DNA from: Clostridiales bacterium
GTDB taxonomy: Bacteria > Bacillota > Clostridia > Lachnospirales > Lachnospiraceae
Direction: 5' to 3'
DNA: 64,000 bases
Assembly (NCBI GenBank): GCA_018365455.1
Contig: JAGZJZ010000001.1
Coordinates: 124,001 to 188,000, forward strand
Shown: positions 50,679 through 59,580 of the stretch, piece after piece
How the letters are laid out: each line of letters starts with the position of its first letter
How positions within the stretch are numbered: position 1 is the first letter of the stretch
Notes under the pieces: model-generated
The model's input: the letters and a program-made list of their open reading frames with translations, nothing else
Database searches by the model: none
Told to the model about the DNA's origin: nothing
Made by a program: the position numbers and the translations under genes

Positions 50679-52523
50679 TTAACCGGCTGTTTTCACATCC
50701 TGTTTCAAATTTTCCAGAAACACAGAAGGCTGAAGGTTCTTTCCATAGCGTTCCCGGATGGAATACATATGGAGGTGTTCCTTTGCCCTTGTCATACCCA
50801 CATAGAACATCCGCCGCTCTTCCTGCATATCTGCATCCAGAATGGCTTTTCGGTGAGGTATGATGCCCTCATTGATATCAATGATGAATACATTGGCAAA
50901 TTCCAGACCCTTAGAACTGTGCAGCGTGGTGAAGGTAACGGCATTGGATACTTTATTCTTCTCCTTTGCCTGATCAGTCAACGCCTTTGTATATTCTTCA
51001 ATATGGGCAAACCAGGCTTCAAAAGTTTTAAAGTCCTTTGCACCCTCCTGCATTTCGTTTAATACTTCATACAGGTCTTCTACTTTTATCTTTCTGAAAT
51101 CTGCATATTCATTTAAGTATGCTTCGTATCCGATCCCATGACGTATAAAATTAATTGCAGCATAGGGCGTCATCCGTTTTAGAATATTCAACTGATATTC
51201 CAGCTGCTCTATCCGCTCTACTACCCAGTGTTTGTCATCGTAATATTTTTTCAGATTCTCTAAAGACACCTGTGCTTCATCTACACATTCTCTTCCGATA
51301 TAACGGTTTGGACGGTTCATTACCTGGAGAAATTCCCGCCGTTCCCGGCTTCCCAGGGCCAGATGAATATAACTGATTACATTTTTTGCAATCCAGTGGT
51401 CGTAGATATTTGGCATGCTGTCTCTCATTTTAAAGGGGATGTTATATTCCATAAATTTTTCAACTAACAGCCTGGCATCCGTATTGGTACGGAACAAGAT
51501 GGCAATATCGCTGTACTGGTAATCTTCCTTGATGTATTCCTGTACTTTTTTTATAATATGAGCACATTCCTGTGGCTGGTTGGCAAATGTGTGCAGTTCA
51601 ATTTTATCACCGGATTCTTTTACTTCTTTCATATTCTTTTGAAAACGCATCTGGTTGTGACGGATTACGAGTTCCGCTGCTTTGACAATATTGCCGGTGC
51701 ATCGGAAGTTCTGGTCCAGGAGTATGGTCTTCGTATCTCTGAACTCCTTTGGAAAATTCAGCATAATTTCCGGTTTTGCCCCCCGAAAGCGGTAAATGGA
51801 TTGGTCGTCATCGCCTACGATAAAAATATTATGCTCAGGTGCAGCCAGCATTTTCACAATTTCATACTGAATTTTATTGATATCCTGGAATTCGTCCACC
51901 AATATGTAACGGTAACGGTTTTGCCAGCCCAGGAGAATATCCGGGCGCTCTTTTAACAGCTGATATGTATACACCAGCATATCATCAAAGTCCAGCCGAT
52001 TTTCCTTTTCCAGACGCAGCTGGTATTTTTGGTAGATATCCCGGAATGCATTTTCCGAACAGGTGGTGGAATAATAGTGTTCTAAAGGTATCTGATCATT
52101 TTTCACAAGACTGATTTCAGAAATAATATTTCCGATAAATTCCGCCTCATCTTCAATATCCAGATTCATCCGCTCTATAATGTCTTTCAGATATTGATGC
52201 TTCAGATCTTCCCGAAGTATATTGTCTCCCGTAAAATGATAAGCATGTTTTAAGATTCCGAAAAAAATTGCATGAAAGGTTCCAAAGGTAACCTGGGTCT
52301 GCTCCTGTTCCATTAATCGTAAAAACCGCTGCCGCATTTCCTGTGCCGCCGCTTTTGTAAAAGTAATGACCAAAATTTCCATAGGATTTATCCCATAGTT
52401 CTGGATCAGATATTTTGTCCGCTCTGTGATTACGGTCGTTTTCCCGGAACCAGGTCCGGCTAGCACGATCATGGGACCATCTTTGTGGGTAATCGCCCGC
52501 GACTGAGCCTTAGTAAAACTCAT
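50679..52523 (-). CDS. UvrD/PcrA-like superfamily 1 DNA helicase
   Basis: A 614-residue ATP-dependent helicase with motif I VLAGPGSGKTTVI, Ia ITFTKAAAQEM, II LVDEFQDINKIQ, III GDDDQSIYRFRGA, IV LDQNFRCTG, V VTFTTLHSSKGLEFANVFII and VI ERRMFYVGMTRAKEHL. It is about 100 residues shorter than PcrA and lacks the C-terminal RNA polymerase-binding part. ATG 52523 follows GGAGG by eight bases; the longer frame reads into repeats. A role in DNA repair or replication restart is likely. Confidence 0.93.
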   Translation of the reverse strand: MSFTKAQSRAITHKDGPMIVLAGPGSGKTTVITERTKYLIQNYGINPMEILVITFTKAAAQEMRQRFLRLMEQEQTQVTFGTFHAIFFGILKHAYHFTGDNILREDLKHQYLKDIIERMNLDIEDEAEFIGNIISEISLVKNDQIPLEHYYSTTCSENAFRDIYQKYQLRLEKENRLDFDDMLVYTYQLLKERPDILLGWQNRYRYILVDEFQDINKIQYEIVKMLAAPEHNIFIVGDDDQSIYRFRGAKPEIMLNFPKEFRDTKTILLDQNFRCTGNIVKAAELVIRHNQMRFQKNMKEVKESGDKIELHTFANQPQECAHIIKKVQEYIKEDYQYSDIAILFRTNTDARLLVEKFMEYNIPFKMRDSMPNIYDHWIAKNVISYIHLALGSRERREFLQVMNRPNRYIGRECVDEAQVSLENLKKYYDDKHWVVERIEQLEYQLNILKRMTPYAAINFIRHGIGYEAYLNEYADFRKIKVEDLYEVLNEMQEGAKDFKTFEAWFAHIEEYTKALTDQAKEKNKVSNAVTFTTLHSSKGLEFANVFIIDINEGIIPHRKAILDADMQEERRMFYVGMTRAKEHLHMYSIRERYGKNLQPSVFLENLKQDVKTAG

Positions 52524-52576
52524 TCGTATTTCCTCCATTCGCGCAATCCGTGCGCTTAAAATCTGTTTTATAGCCC

Positions 52577-52664
52577 TCAATAGGGACGGTGCATGTCTGC
52601 ACCGCCCCTCATTGACTGTATTTATGATCCTTTTGTAACTGTTCCGTTCTCTCACAGTTACAAA
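52577..52664. repeat. Two hairpins between gltX and the helicase gene
   Basis: The first (52577-52615) is TCAAT-GGG-CGGTGCA with a near-perfect mirror arm. The second (52632-52664) has perfect 10-base arms TTTGTAACTG / CAGTTACAAA and resembles the start of element C. They may terminate gltX or be a decayed palindromic repeat. Confidence 0.55.
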
Positions 52665-52688
52665 TCGTTACCTTTGCTTTTACAGCAA

Positions 52689-54137
52689 TTAACTCAGTTT
52701 TTCAATGGCAGCCCGGATACGGGAAATGGATTCTTCTTTACCGATGATTTCCATGATTTCCGTAGCACCGGCCGGGGTCATCTGTTTCCCGGATACGGCT
52801 GTACGTACCGGCCACATTACATATCCGTTTTTACATCCCTTTTCCGAAACATACCCGGATAGAAGGGCATATAATGCATCATTGCTGTAGTCATCCTGGC
52901 TCTCCAGAAGGGGGAGAAGGTCTTTCAGGATGGCTAAAGAAGTCTCTTCATTTGTTTTCATTTTCTTATGGGTATACATGGCACTGTCATATTCCGGAAC
53001 GGTTTCAAAGAAATCAATTAAATCGGGGATATCCGGGAATACTTCGATTCTGCTCTTAACCATTTCTGCAATCTTTTTTAAATCCAGGTCTTTGGTAATT
53101 GCCTGTTTGATAAATGGCAGCGCTTTTTCATAGAATACATCTAAATCCATGGCCTTCATGTATTCGCCATTCATCCATTTTAACTTATTAATATCAAAGA
53201 CAGCCGGTGATTTGCTCATATGACGGTAATCAAATGCTTCCACTAATTCCGCCAGGGAGAAGATCTCACGGTTATCCTGTGGGCACCATCCTAGCAAAGC
53301 TACATAGTTTACAATTGCTTCACTTAAAAATCCCTGTTCCAGCAGATCTTCATAAGAGGAATGTCCGCTTCTTTTACTTAACTTCTTATGTTCTTCGTTG
53401 GTAATCAGCGGGCAGTGTACATATACCGGCACTTCCCAGCCAAATGCCTGATACAGACGGTTATATTTCGGTGCGGAAGATAAATATTCATTTCCGCGAA
53501 CTACATGTGTAATTCCCATTAAATGATCGTCTACGACATTTGCAAAGTTATAAGTCGGATATCCGTCTGATTTGATGAGAATCATATCATCCAGTTCTGA
53601 GTTGGGTACTTCGATTGTTCCATAGATCTCGTCTTCAAACTTTGTAGTGCCTTCTTTTGGCATATTCTGACGGATTACATAAGGTACACCTGCTGCTAAT
53701 TTGGATTCAATCTCTTCTTTTGGAAGGTTCAGGCAGTGTTTGTCATATACAATAATTTCCTTTCCTGCAACTTCCTGTCTTAAGGATTCCAGGCGTTCTT
53801 TATCACAGAAACAGTAATATGCTTCGCCTTTTTCAATTAACATTTTAGCATACTTCAGGTAGATTCCCTGTGCCTGACGTTCACTTTGCACATAAGGACC
53901 TACTCCGCCGTCTTTGTCGGGACCTTCATCATGAACTAAACCTGTTTTATCCAGGGTACGGTAAATAATATCCAGTGCGCCTTCCATAAAGCGTTCCTGG
54001 TCAGTATCCTCTATTCTAAGCATAAAATCGCCGCCGTCATGCTTTGCGATTAAATATGCGTATAATGCGGTTCTTAAGTTGCCTACATGCATACGTCCTG
54101 TAGGGCTTGGTGCAAATCGTGTTCTAACCTTACTCAT
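52689..54137 (-). CDS. gltX: Glutamyl-tRNA synthetase
   Basis: A 482-residue class I synthetase. It has the HIGH-type motif FAPSPTGRMHVGNLRTALYAY, the KLSKR motif in HKKLSKRSGHSS, and DDHLMGITHVVRGNEYLSS. The C-terminal anticodon-binding part is complete. It charges tRNA-Glu, and may also charge tRNA-Gln in organisms with GatCAB. The start has AGGAGG and the promoter is at 54188-54217. Confidence 0.96.
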   Translation of the reverse strand: MSKVRTRFAPSPTGRMHVGNLRTALYAYLIAKHDGGDFMLRIEDTDQERFMEGALDIIYRTLDKTGLVHDEGPDKDGGVGPYVQSERQAQGIYLKYAKMLIEKGEAYYCFCDKERLESLRQEVAGKEIIVYDKHCLNLPKEEIESKLAAGVPYVIRQNMPKEGTTKFEDEIYGTIEVPNSELDDMILIKSDGYPTYNFANVVDDHLMGITHVVRGNEYLSSAPKYNRLYQAFGWEVPVYVHCPLITNEEHKKLSKRSGHSSYEDLLEQGFLSEAIVNYVALLGWCPQDNREIFSLAELVEAFDYRHMSKSPAVFDINKLKWMNGEYMKAMDLDVFYEKALPFIKQAITKDLDLKKIAEMVKSRIEVFPDIPDLIDFFETVPEYDSAMYTHKKMKTNEETSLAILKDLLPLLESQDDYSNDALYALLSGYVSEKGCKNGYVMWPVRTAVSGKQMTPAGATEIMEIIGKEESISRIRAAIEKLS

Positions 54138-54187
54138 TTTATTGCTCCTCCTTCTTATATTAATGCTGAATTAAAGCTCTAAGTCAC

Positions 54188-54217
54188 ATTATATACCGAA
54201 AGTGGTTTTTATTACAA
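54188..54217 (-). promoter_or_regulatory. Promoter of gltX
   Basis: Minus-strand TTGTAA, 18 bases and TATAAT, about 50 bases before gltX. Confidence 0.55.
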
Positions 54218-54294
54218 CCTTTATTTTCGATTATAGTATAAATTTTGACAGTTTCCACTTCAAATCTGGACATAAAATTAAAGATTGCCTGATA

Positions 54295-54328
54295 CAAAAA
54301 GAGGACAGTGCCTGCATCGTCACTGTCC
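54295..54328 (-). terminator. Terminator of the fatty acid operon
   Basis: GGACAGTG and CACTGTCC pair around ten bases, followed by T-C-T5 on the minus strand, just past the nitronate monooxygenase-like gene. Confidence 0.8.
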
Positions 54329-54336
54329 AACTTTAC

Positions 54337-55392
54337 TCATTTCGTCAATTCATCCATAATATCCTTAACATGTTCCAGTTTATCTGCCCGGTATGCATTG
54401 TCACCACAGAACAGCAGCGCATCCTCAGTATTGCCTTTAGCTGCGTTGACCAGTGCTCTGGTGATGCAGTAAGGGATTGTTGCAGGATTGCATTTTTCCA
54501 GGCAATTCAGACATTTTCCGCTTAGCCCGATACCAGGTGTCGGATGCTTCATAAATCCGTTGATAATTGCCCGTCCCGGCATTCCTACCGGACTTTTAAC
54601 GATTGCGATATCTTTCTTTGATGCATTCAGATAAGTCTGTTTGTAAGCATCACTGGCGTCACACTCGTAAGTTGTAACAAAACGGGTTCCCATCTGCACG
54701 CCATCTGCGCCAAGTTCCAATGCATGATCGATATCCGCTCTGTTATAGATTCCGCCTGCAACCACAACTGGTATATGGGTTTCGTATTTGTCGGCATACC
54801 CTTTTACCACTCCTATAATACCTTTGATTTCTTCTTCATATATCTCCGGTGTGAAATGATCCAGCTGGTCCGGTGAAAATCCCAGATGTCCCCCGGCTCT
54901 CGGTCCTTCGATAACCACCAGATCCGGAAGACGGCCTGATTTGCGTTCCCACATTTTCAGGATCACGCTGGCGGATTTGATGGTAGATACGATAGGAGCT
55001 ATCTTAGTCTTGCTGTCCTTTACCAATTCCGGCAGCATGGTGGGAAGCCCGGCTCCGGAGATAATTAAATCCACTCCAGACCTAACCGCAGCTTTTACAT
55101 ACTCAGCATACCGTTTCGTAGCCACCATGATATTAACTCCGATAATGCCGTCTTTTGCAATCTGGCGTGCTTTTTTTATTTCATTGGCGATTGCCCTTAA
55201 ATTTGTTTCAATGGGATTACTTTCAAATCCTTCCTCCCGATAACCAATCTGTGCGGTAGAGATTATGCCAACACCGCCGCAGGCAGCAACATTTCCGGCC
55301 AGCCTGGACAAGCTTACGCCTACGCCCATTCCTCCCTGGATAATCGGTATTCGAGCTTTTAAATCCCCGATATTTAACGGTTTTAATTCCAT
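54337..55392 (-). CDS. Nitronate monooxygenase / FabK-like flavoprotein
   Basis: A 351-residue TIM-barrel FMN protein of the 2-nitropropane dioxygenase family: IPIIQGGMGVGVSLSRLAG, ISGAGLPTMLPELV, EGPRAGGHLGF, VVAGGIYNRADIDHALELGADGVQMGTRF. The C-terminus adds a Cys cluster, GKCLNCLEKCNPATIPYC, absent from the FabK in this operon. It starts at ATG 55392 with AGGAGG, 52 bases after accDA, and is the last gene before the operon terminator. It could detoxify nitronates or serve as a second enoyl reductase; the family alone cannot tell. Confidence 0.85.
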   Translation of the reverse strand: MELKPLNIGDLKARIPIIQGGMGVGVSLSRLAGNVAACGGVGIISTAQIGYREEGFESNPIETNLRAIANEIKKARQIAKDGIIGVNIMVATKRYAEYVKAAVRSGVDLIISGAGLPTMLPELVKDSKTKIAPIVSTIKSASVILKMWERKSGRLPDLVVIEGPRAGGHLGFSPDQLDHFTPEIYEEEIKGIIGVVKGYADKYETHIPVVVAGGIYNRADIDHALELGADGVQMGTRFVTTYECDASDAYKQTYLNASKKDIAIVKSPVGMPGRAIINGFMKHPTPGIGLSGKCLNCLEKCNPATIPYCITRALVNAAKGNTEDALLFCGDNAYRADKLEHVKDIMDELTK

Positions 55393-55444
55393 TTTTACCT
55401 CCTGTGCATATTGTAAGCTTGCTTGCAATTTGGTTGCCTGTGTG

Positions 55445-57280
55445 CTACATATTACGGAAACGGCGATACCGTTGTTTTGCAAATTCCTCTGTCTGTAATT
55501 GATTCTGTTCTTCCAGAAATCTACAGATATTTTTCTTCATATATCCTGCAATTTCTGCTATGTTTTCCATCATAGCAGGTTCCTGTTCCGGGATAATCAG
55601 TTCAATTATGCCAAGTTCCTTTAAGTCTTCAGCTGTTATCTTCATGATTTCCGAGGCTTCTTTTGCACGCTTCCCGTCTTTCCATAAAATCGATGCAAAG
55701 CCTTCCGGTGACAGAACCGAGTACGTGGCATTCTCCATCATCCATACTTCATTTGCAACTGCTAATCCCAGTGCGCCGCCGCTGCCGCCTTCTCCGATCA
55801 TTATACTCAAAACAGGGGTTTTTAAGGCTGACATTTCCATGAGATTACGGGCAATTGCTTCTCCCTGTCCCCGCTCTTCTGCTTCAATTCCGCAGGCAGC
55901 ACCTGGTGTGTCAACAAAATTAATAATAGGACGGTGAAATTTCTCAGCCTGTTTCATGAAACGGAGTGCTTTACGATACCCTTCCGGTGATACCATTCCA
56001 AAATTCCGTGTGATGTTGTCTTTGGTATTTTTCCCCTTTTGCTGTCCGATTACCGTCACCGGCTGTCCGTTCAGATAAGCGATGCCGCCTACAACGGCAC
56101 CATCGTCACGAAAGCTTCGGTCTCCATGAAGTTCTGTAAAATGTTCAAAGATTGCTTCTATATAATCCAGACTGGTCGGACGGTCTGCCATTCTGGAAAT
56201 CTGTACTTTTTCCCAGGCTGATTTTTTATATCCTTCTTCAGATAAATTCAGGTCAGCTGGATTGGTATCCAAACCGGACAGACCGGAATCTGATTTTTCA
56301 CTAAAGGAAACCACCGGATCAGAAGGATCGCTATCTCCATTTAAAAGAGTTCCAAGTTCCCCAGCTATTTTGTGAAAAGAGGCGCAGCCATTTCTGCTTT
56401 CATGCATGTCAATCAGCATCGCCAGACGCAGCTTAAGGTCACTTCGCTCTACAATCCCATCGATAATTCCTTTTTCCACCAGAAACTCTGCTCTCTGGAA
56501 TCCTTCCGGAAGCTTCTGTCCAATGGTTTGTGCAATAACTCTTGGGCCAGCAAATCCGATTAAAGCACCCGGCTCTGCTAGAATGATATCCCCTAACATT
56601 GCAAAACTTGCAGTCACACCTCCCGTTGTGGGATCGGTAAGAACCGGAATATACAGAAGCCCGGCTTCGGAATGACGTTTGATAGCAGCTGAAGTTTTCG
56701 CCATCTGCATCAGGGAAACAATTCCTTCCTGCATTCTGGCACCCCCGGAGCAGCAAAATAAAATGACTGGTAATTTTTCATCAATTGCCTGTTCAAAAGC
56801 ACGGGTTATTTTTTCTCCTACTACGTATCCCATACTGCTCATTAAGAAACGTGCATCACAGACACCCACTACTGCATCTTTTCCATAGATTTTGCCTTTG
56901 CCGATGGTAACTGCTTCGTGCAGATGTGTTTTTTCCCTTTGTGCTTCCAGTTTTTCTTCATATCCCGGGTAGTCCAACGGATTGCGCTGTGGCAGGTCAT
57001 TATACCAGGCTTCAAACGTACCATGGTCTAAAACCATACGCAGCCTGGTCTTCGTTTTAATCCGAAAATAACCTTCGCATTTCGGACATACATAATGATT
57101 ATCCACTACATCCTGCTTGTAGAGCAATTTACCGCATTTTGGACATTTTACCCAAAGCCCCTCCGGTACACAAGGTGCTGCATCTTCTTCTACAGAAGGT
57201 TTTTCTTCCTTCTTAGGTTCATCCAAACGTCCGATTGGAATGTAGGAAGTTTTTTTAAACATATCCTTAAGCTTTGACAT
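55445..57280 (-). CDS. accDA: Fused acetyl-CoA carboxylase carboxyltransferase (beta then alpha)
   Basis: A 611-residue fusion that transfers the carboxyl group from biotin to acetyl-CoA to make malonyl-CoA. Residues 1-300 are AccD, with the zinc finger WVKCPKCGKLL...HYVCPKCEGYF and CCSGGARMQEG. Residues about 350-611 are AccA, with RMADRPTSLDYIE, VVGGIAYLNGQPV, DTPGAACGIEAEERGQ and GEGGSGGALGLAVANEV. E. coli makes these from two separate genes. ATG 57280 follows AAGGAGAG. It lies downstream of accC by 38 bases. Confidence 0.95.
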   Translation of the reverse strand: MSKLKDMFKKTSYIPIGRLDEPKKEEKPSVEEDAAPCVPEGLWVKCPKCGKLLYKQDVVDNHYVCPKCEGYFRIKTKTRLRMVLDHGTFEAWYNDLPQRNPLDYPGYEEKLEAQREKTHLHEAVTIGKGKIYGKDAVVGVCDARFLMSSMGYVVGEKITRAFEQAIDEKLPVILFCCSGGARMQEGIVSLMQMAKTSAAIKRHSEAGLLYIPVLTDPTTGGVTASFAMLGDIILAEPGALIGFAGPRVIAQTIGQKLPEGFQRAEFLVEKGIIDGIVERSDLKLRLAMLIDMHESRNGCASFHKIAGELGTLLNGDSDPSDPVVSFSEKSDSGLSGLDTNPADLNLSEEGYKKSAWEKVQISRMADRPTSLDYIEAIFEHFTELHGDRSFRDDGAVVGGIAYLNGQPVTVIGQQKGKNTKDNITRNFGMVSPEGYRKALRFMKQAEKFHRPIINFVDTPGAACGIEAEERGQGEAIARNLMEMSALKTPVLSIMIGEGGSGGALGLAVANEVWMMENATYSVLSPEGFASILWKDGKRAKEASEIMKITAEDLKELGIIELIIPEQEPAMMENIAEIAGYMKKNICRFLEEQNQLQTEEFAKQRYRRFRNM

Positions 57281-57318
57281 TTTATACTCTCCTTAACATC
57301 AAACACATTCTGCTGCCG

Positions 57319-58659
57319 CTATGAAAAATGTTCTTCTATGAAATCCGTTGTAAAATCTCCAGCCTGAAAATCTTCATTATTCAGTATTTCGTACTGAAAA
57401 TCTACATTTGTGGTAACACCATCTAAAATCAATTCACCCAAAGTACTTCTCATTTTGTCAATTGCACTAGCCCTTGTTTTGTCATGCACGATTACTTTTG
57501 CAATCATAGAGTCATAATAGGGTGGAATCTCATATCCGCTGTATACAGCGGTATCAATTCGAACGCCGTATCCGCCTGGGAGATGAACTTCATTGATTTT
57601 TCCCGGGCAGGGCATAAAGTTCTTAGCCGGGTTCTCTGCATTAATTCTGCATTCAATGGCATGACCGTTTAAGCAAATGTCTTCCTGTTTTACACTGAGG
57701 GGAAGTCCTGCTGCAATATAGATCTGCTCTTTGATCAGGTCAACTCCGGATACCATTTCTGTTACCGGATGCTCTACCTGGATACGGGTGTTCATTTCCA
57801 TGAAATAATAGTTTTTATTTTTATCTAAAAGAAATTCAATGGTTCCCGCATTTTCATAAGATGCTGCTCTGGCAGCATGAATGGCTGTCTCACCCATTGC
57901 TTTACGCAATTTGGGTGTCAGAACCGCACTTGGAGATTCTTCAATCACTTTTTGATGGTGCCTCTGAATGGAGCAGTCTCTCTCTCCAAGCTGAACCACA
58001 TTTCCGAATTTATCCGCAATAATCTGGAATTCAATGTGTTTGGGATTTTGCACGTACTTTTCAATATACATGGTATCATCGCCAAATCCTCTGACGGATT
58101 CCATCTGTGCAGTCTGGAAATTCTCGGTGAAATCTTCTGGTGATTCTGAAATACGCATTCCCTTTCCGCCGCCGCCGGAAGAGGCTTTAATCATAACCGG
58201 ATAACCAATCTCTCCTGCAATCCGTTTGCCTTCCTCAGCAGTATATACCGGCTCTTTCGTGCCCGGCACAACCGGAACGCCGGCTTTCATCATCGTGGCA
58301 CGGGCTTCTGATTTGTTACCCATGCGGTTAATGACTTCGGCGCTGGGACCGATAAATGTGATATTGCATTTCTGGCACATTTCCACAAATTTACTGTTTT
58401 CCGAAAGAAAGCCGAATCCGGGGTGAATCGCATCTGCTTTTGCTGCTATGGTAGCACTTAAAATGCGTTCCATATTCAGATAACTCTCCAGTGAAGAAGC
58501 AGGTCCGATGCAGATTGCCTCGTCTGCCAGCTGTGTATGAAGGGCTTCCCGGTCCGCTTCTGAATAAACGGCTACCGTTTTTATGCCAAGTTCCCGGCAT
58601 GCCCGGATAATGCGAACGGCGATCTCTCCCCTGTTAGCAATTAATATTTTCTGAAACAT
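57319..58659 (-). CDS. accC: Acetyl-CoA carboxylase biotin carboxylase
   Basis: A 446-residue ATP-grasp enzyme that carboxylates biotin on AccB. It has FQKILIANRGEIAVRIIRAC, the ATP loop ASSGGGGKGMRI, GERDCSIQRRHQK-type motif with RDCSIQRHHQKVIEE, and MEMNTRIQVEHPVTEMV. Length and motifs are standard. It starts eight bases after fabZ with TAGGAG. Confidence 0.97.
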   Translation of the reverse strand: MFQKILIANRGEIAVRIIRACRELGIKTVAVYSEADREALHTQLADEAICIGPASSLESYLNMERILSATIAAKADAIHPGFGFLSENSKFVEMCQKCNITFIGPSAEVINRMGNKSEARATMMKAGVPVVPGTKEPVYTAEEGKRIAGEIGYPVMIKASSGGGGKGMRISESPEDFTENFQTAQMESVRGFGDDTMYIEKYVQNPKHIEFQIIADKFGNVVQLGERDCSIQRHHQKVIEESPSAVLTPKLRKAMGETAIHAARAASYENAGTIEFLLDKNKNYYFMEMNTRIQVEHPVTEMVSGVDLIKEQIYIAAGLPLSVKQEDICLNGHAIECRINAENPAKNFMPCPGKINEVHLPGGYGVRIDTAVYSGYEIPPYYDSMIAKVIVHDKTRASAIDKMRSTLGELILDGVTTNVDFQYEILNNEDFQAGDFTTDFIEEHFS

Positions 58660-58667
58660 ATGATCTC

Positions 58668-59093
58668 CTATCCGATTGCAAAAGTCAGTTCAGCTATGGC
58701 AACTACTTTACCATCTACGGTAGCAGTTGCTTTCCCTACACCGATTGGACCTTTCACCTTAATCATTTCCACTTCCAGCATTAATACGTCACCTGGTAAT
58801 ACTTTACCTTTGAACTTAGCAGAATTGATTGCACCAAAGTAAGCAACCTTACCCTTGTTCTCCGGTACGCTTAAGATGATCACTGCTCCTACCTGAGCCA
58901 GTGCCTCTATGGTTAAAACACCAGGCATAACCGGCTCCTGGGGAAAATGTCCTGCAAAGAACGGTTCATTGTAGCTGACGCACTTTTTCCCAATAGCACG
59001 TTTCCCGGGTTCTAATTCTTCAATGGTATCTATTAATAAAAACGGCTGTCTGTGAGGAATAATTTCCATAATTTCTTTCGTTGATAAAGCCAT
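58668..59093 (-). CDS. fabZ: 3-hydroxyacyl-ACP dehydratase
   Basis: A 141-residue hot-dog-fold dehydratase of fatty acid elongation. It contains IPHRQPFLLIDTIEEL and the catalytic His and Glu in GHFPQEPVMPGVLTIEALAQVGA. No FabM or FabN isomerase features can be judged from it. It lies between accB and accC in the operon. Confidence 0.96.
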   Translation of the reverse strand: MALSTKEIMEIIPHRQPFLLIDTIEELEPGKRAIGKKCVSYNEPFFAGHFPQEPVMPGVLTIEALAQVGAVIILSVPENKGKVAYFGAINSAKFKGKVLPGDVLMLEVEMIKVKGPIGVGKATATVDGKVVAIAELTFAIG

Positions 59094-59120
59094 AATTTTA
59101 CCTCCAAAGTTATGTGTAGT

Positions 59121-59576
59121 TTATCGGATTACAAACAACGGCTGTCCGTATTCCACCATCTGCTCATTTTCTATGAGAATTGCTTCTACCACACCGTCAA
59201 ATTCGCTTTCAATTTCGTTCATCAGTTTCATTGCTTCTATGATACCGAGAGTCTGCCCTTTCTTTACCACATCGCCTACTTTTACAAACGCCGGGTTTTC
59301 AGGAGAAGCAGCATTATAGAAAGTTCCTACCAATGGTGCCTTAACGGTATTTCCTTCCGGCACAGAATCACTTTGTGCAGCTTGAACTGAGGCAGCTGAG
59401 ACGGGCACCTGTGTAATTGCCTGCTGTGCCATCATTCCCTCAGAAACAGTGGTTACCACTACATCTTTTTGCTTTCTTTTCATGGAGATTTTTACATCTC
59501 CATTGTCAATCGAAAAATCGGTAAGATCGGTAGATGCTACTTTATCGATTAAGGTCAATAAATTTTCAAATTCCAT
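59121..59576 (-). CDS. accB: Biotin carboxyl carrier protein
   Basis: A 151-residue subunit of acetyl-CoA carboxylase. The N-terminal helix region and an Ala/Val/Gln-rich linker (about 60-80) precede a biotinyl domain with the modified Lys in IIEAMKLMNEIE. It starts four bases after fabF with GGAG overlap (AGAGGAG). Confidence 0.96.
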   Translation of the reverse strand: MEFENLLTLIDKVASTDLTDFSIDNGDVKISMKRKQKDVVVTTVSEGMMAQQAITQVPVSAASVQAAQSDSVPEGNTVKAPLVGTFYNAASPENPAFVKVGDVVKKGQTLGIIEAMKLMNEIESEFDGVVEAILIENEQMVEYGQPLFVIR

Positions 59577-59580
59577 ATGA

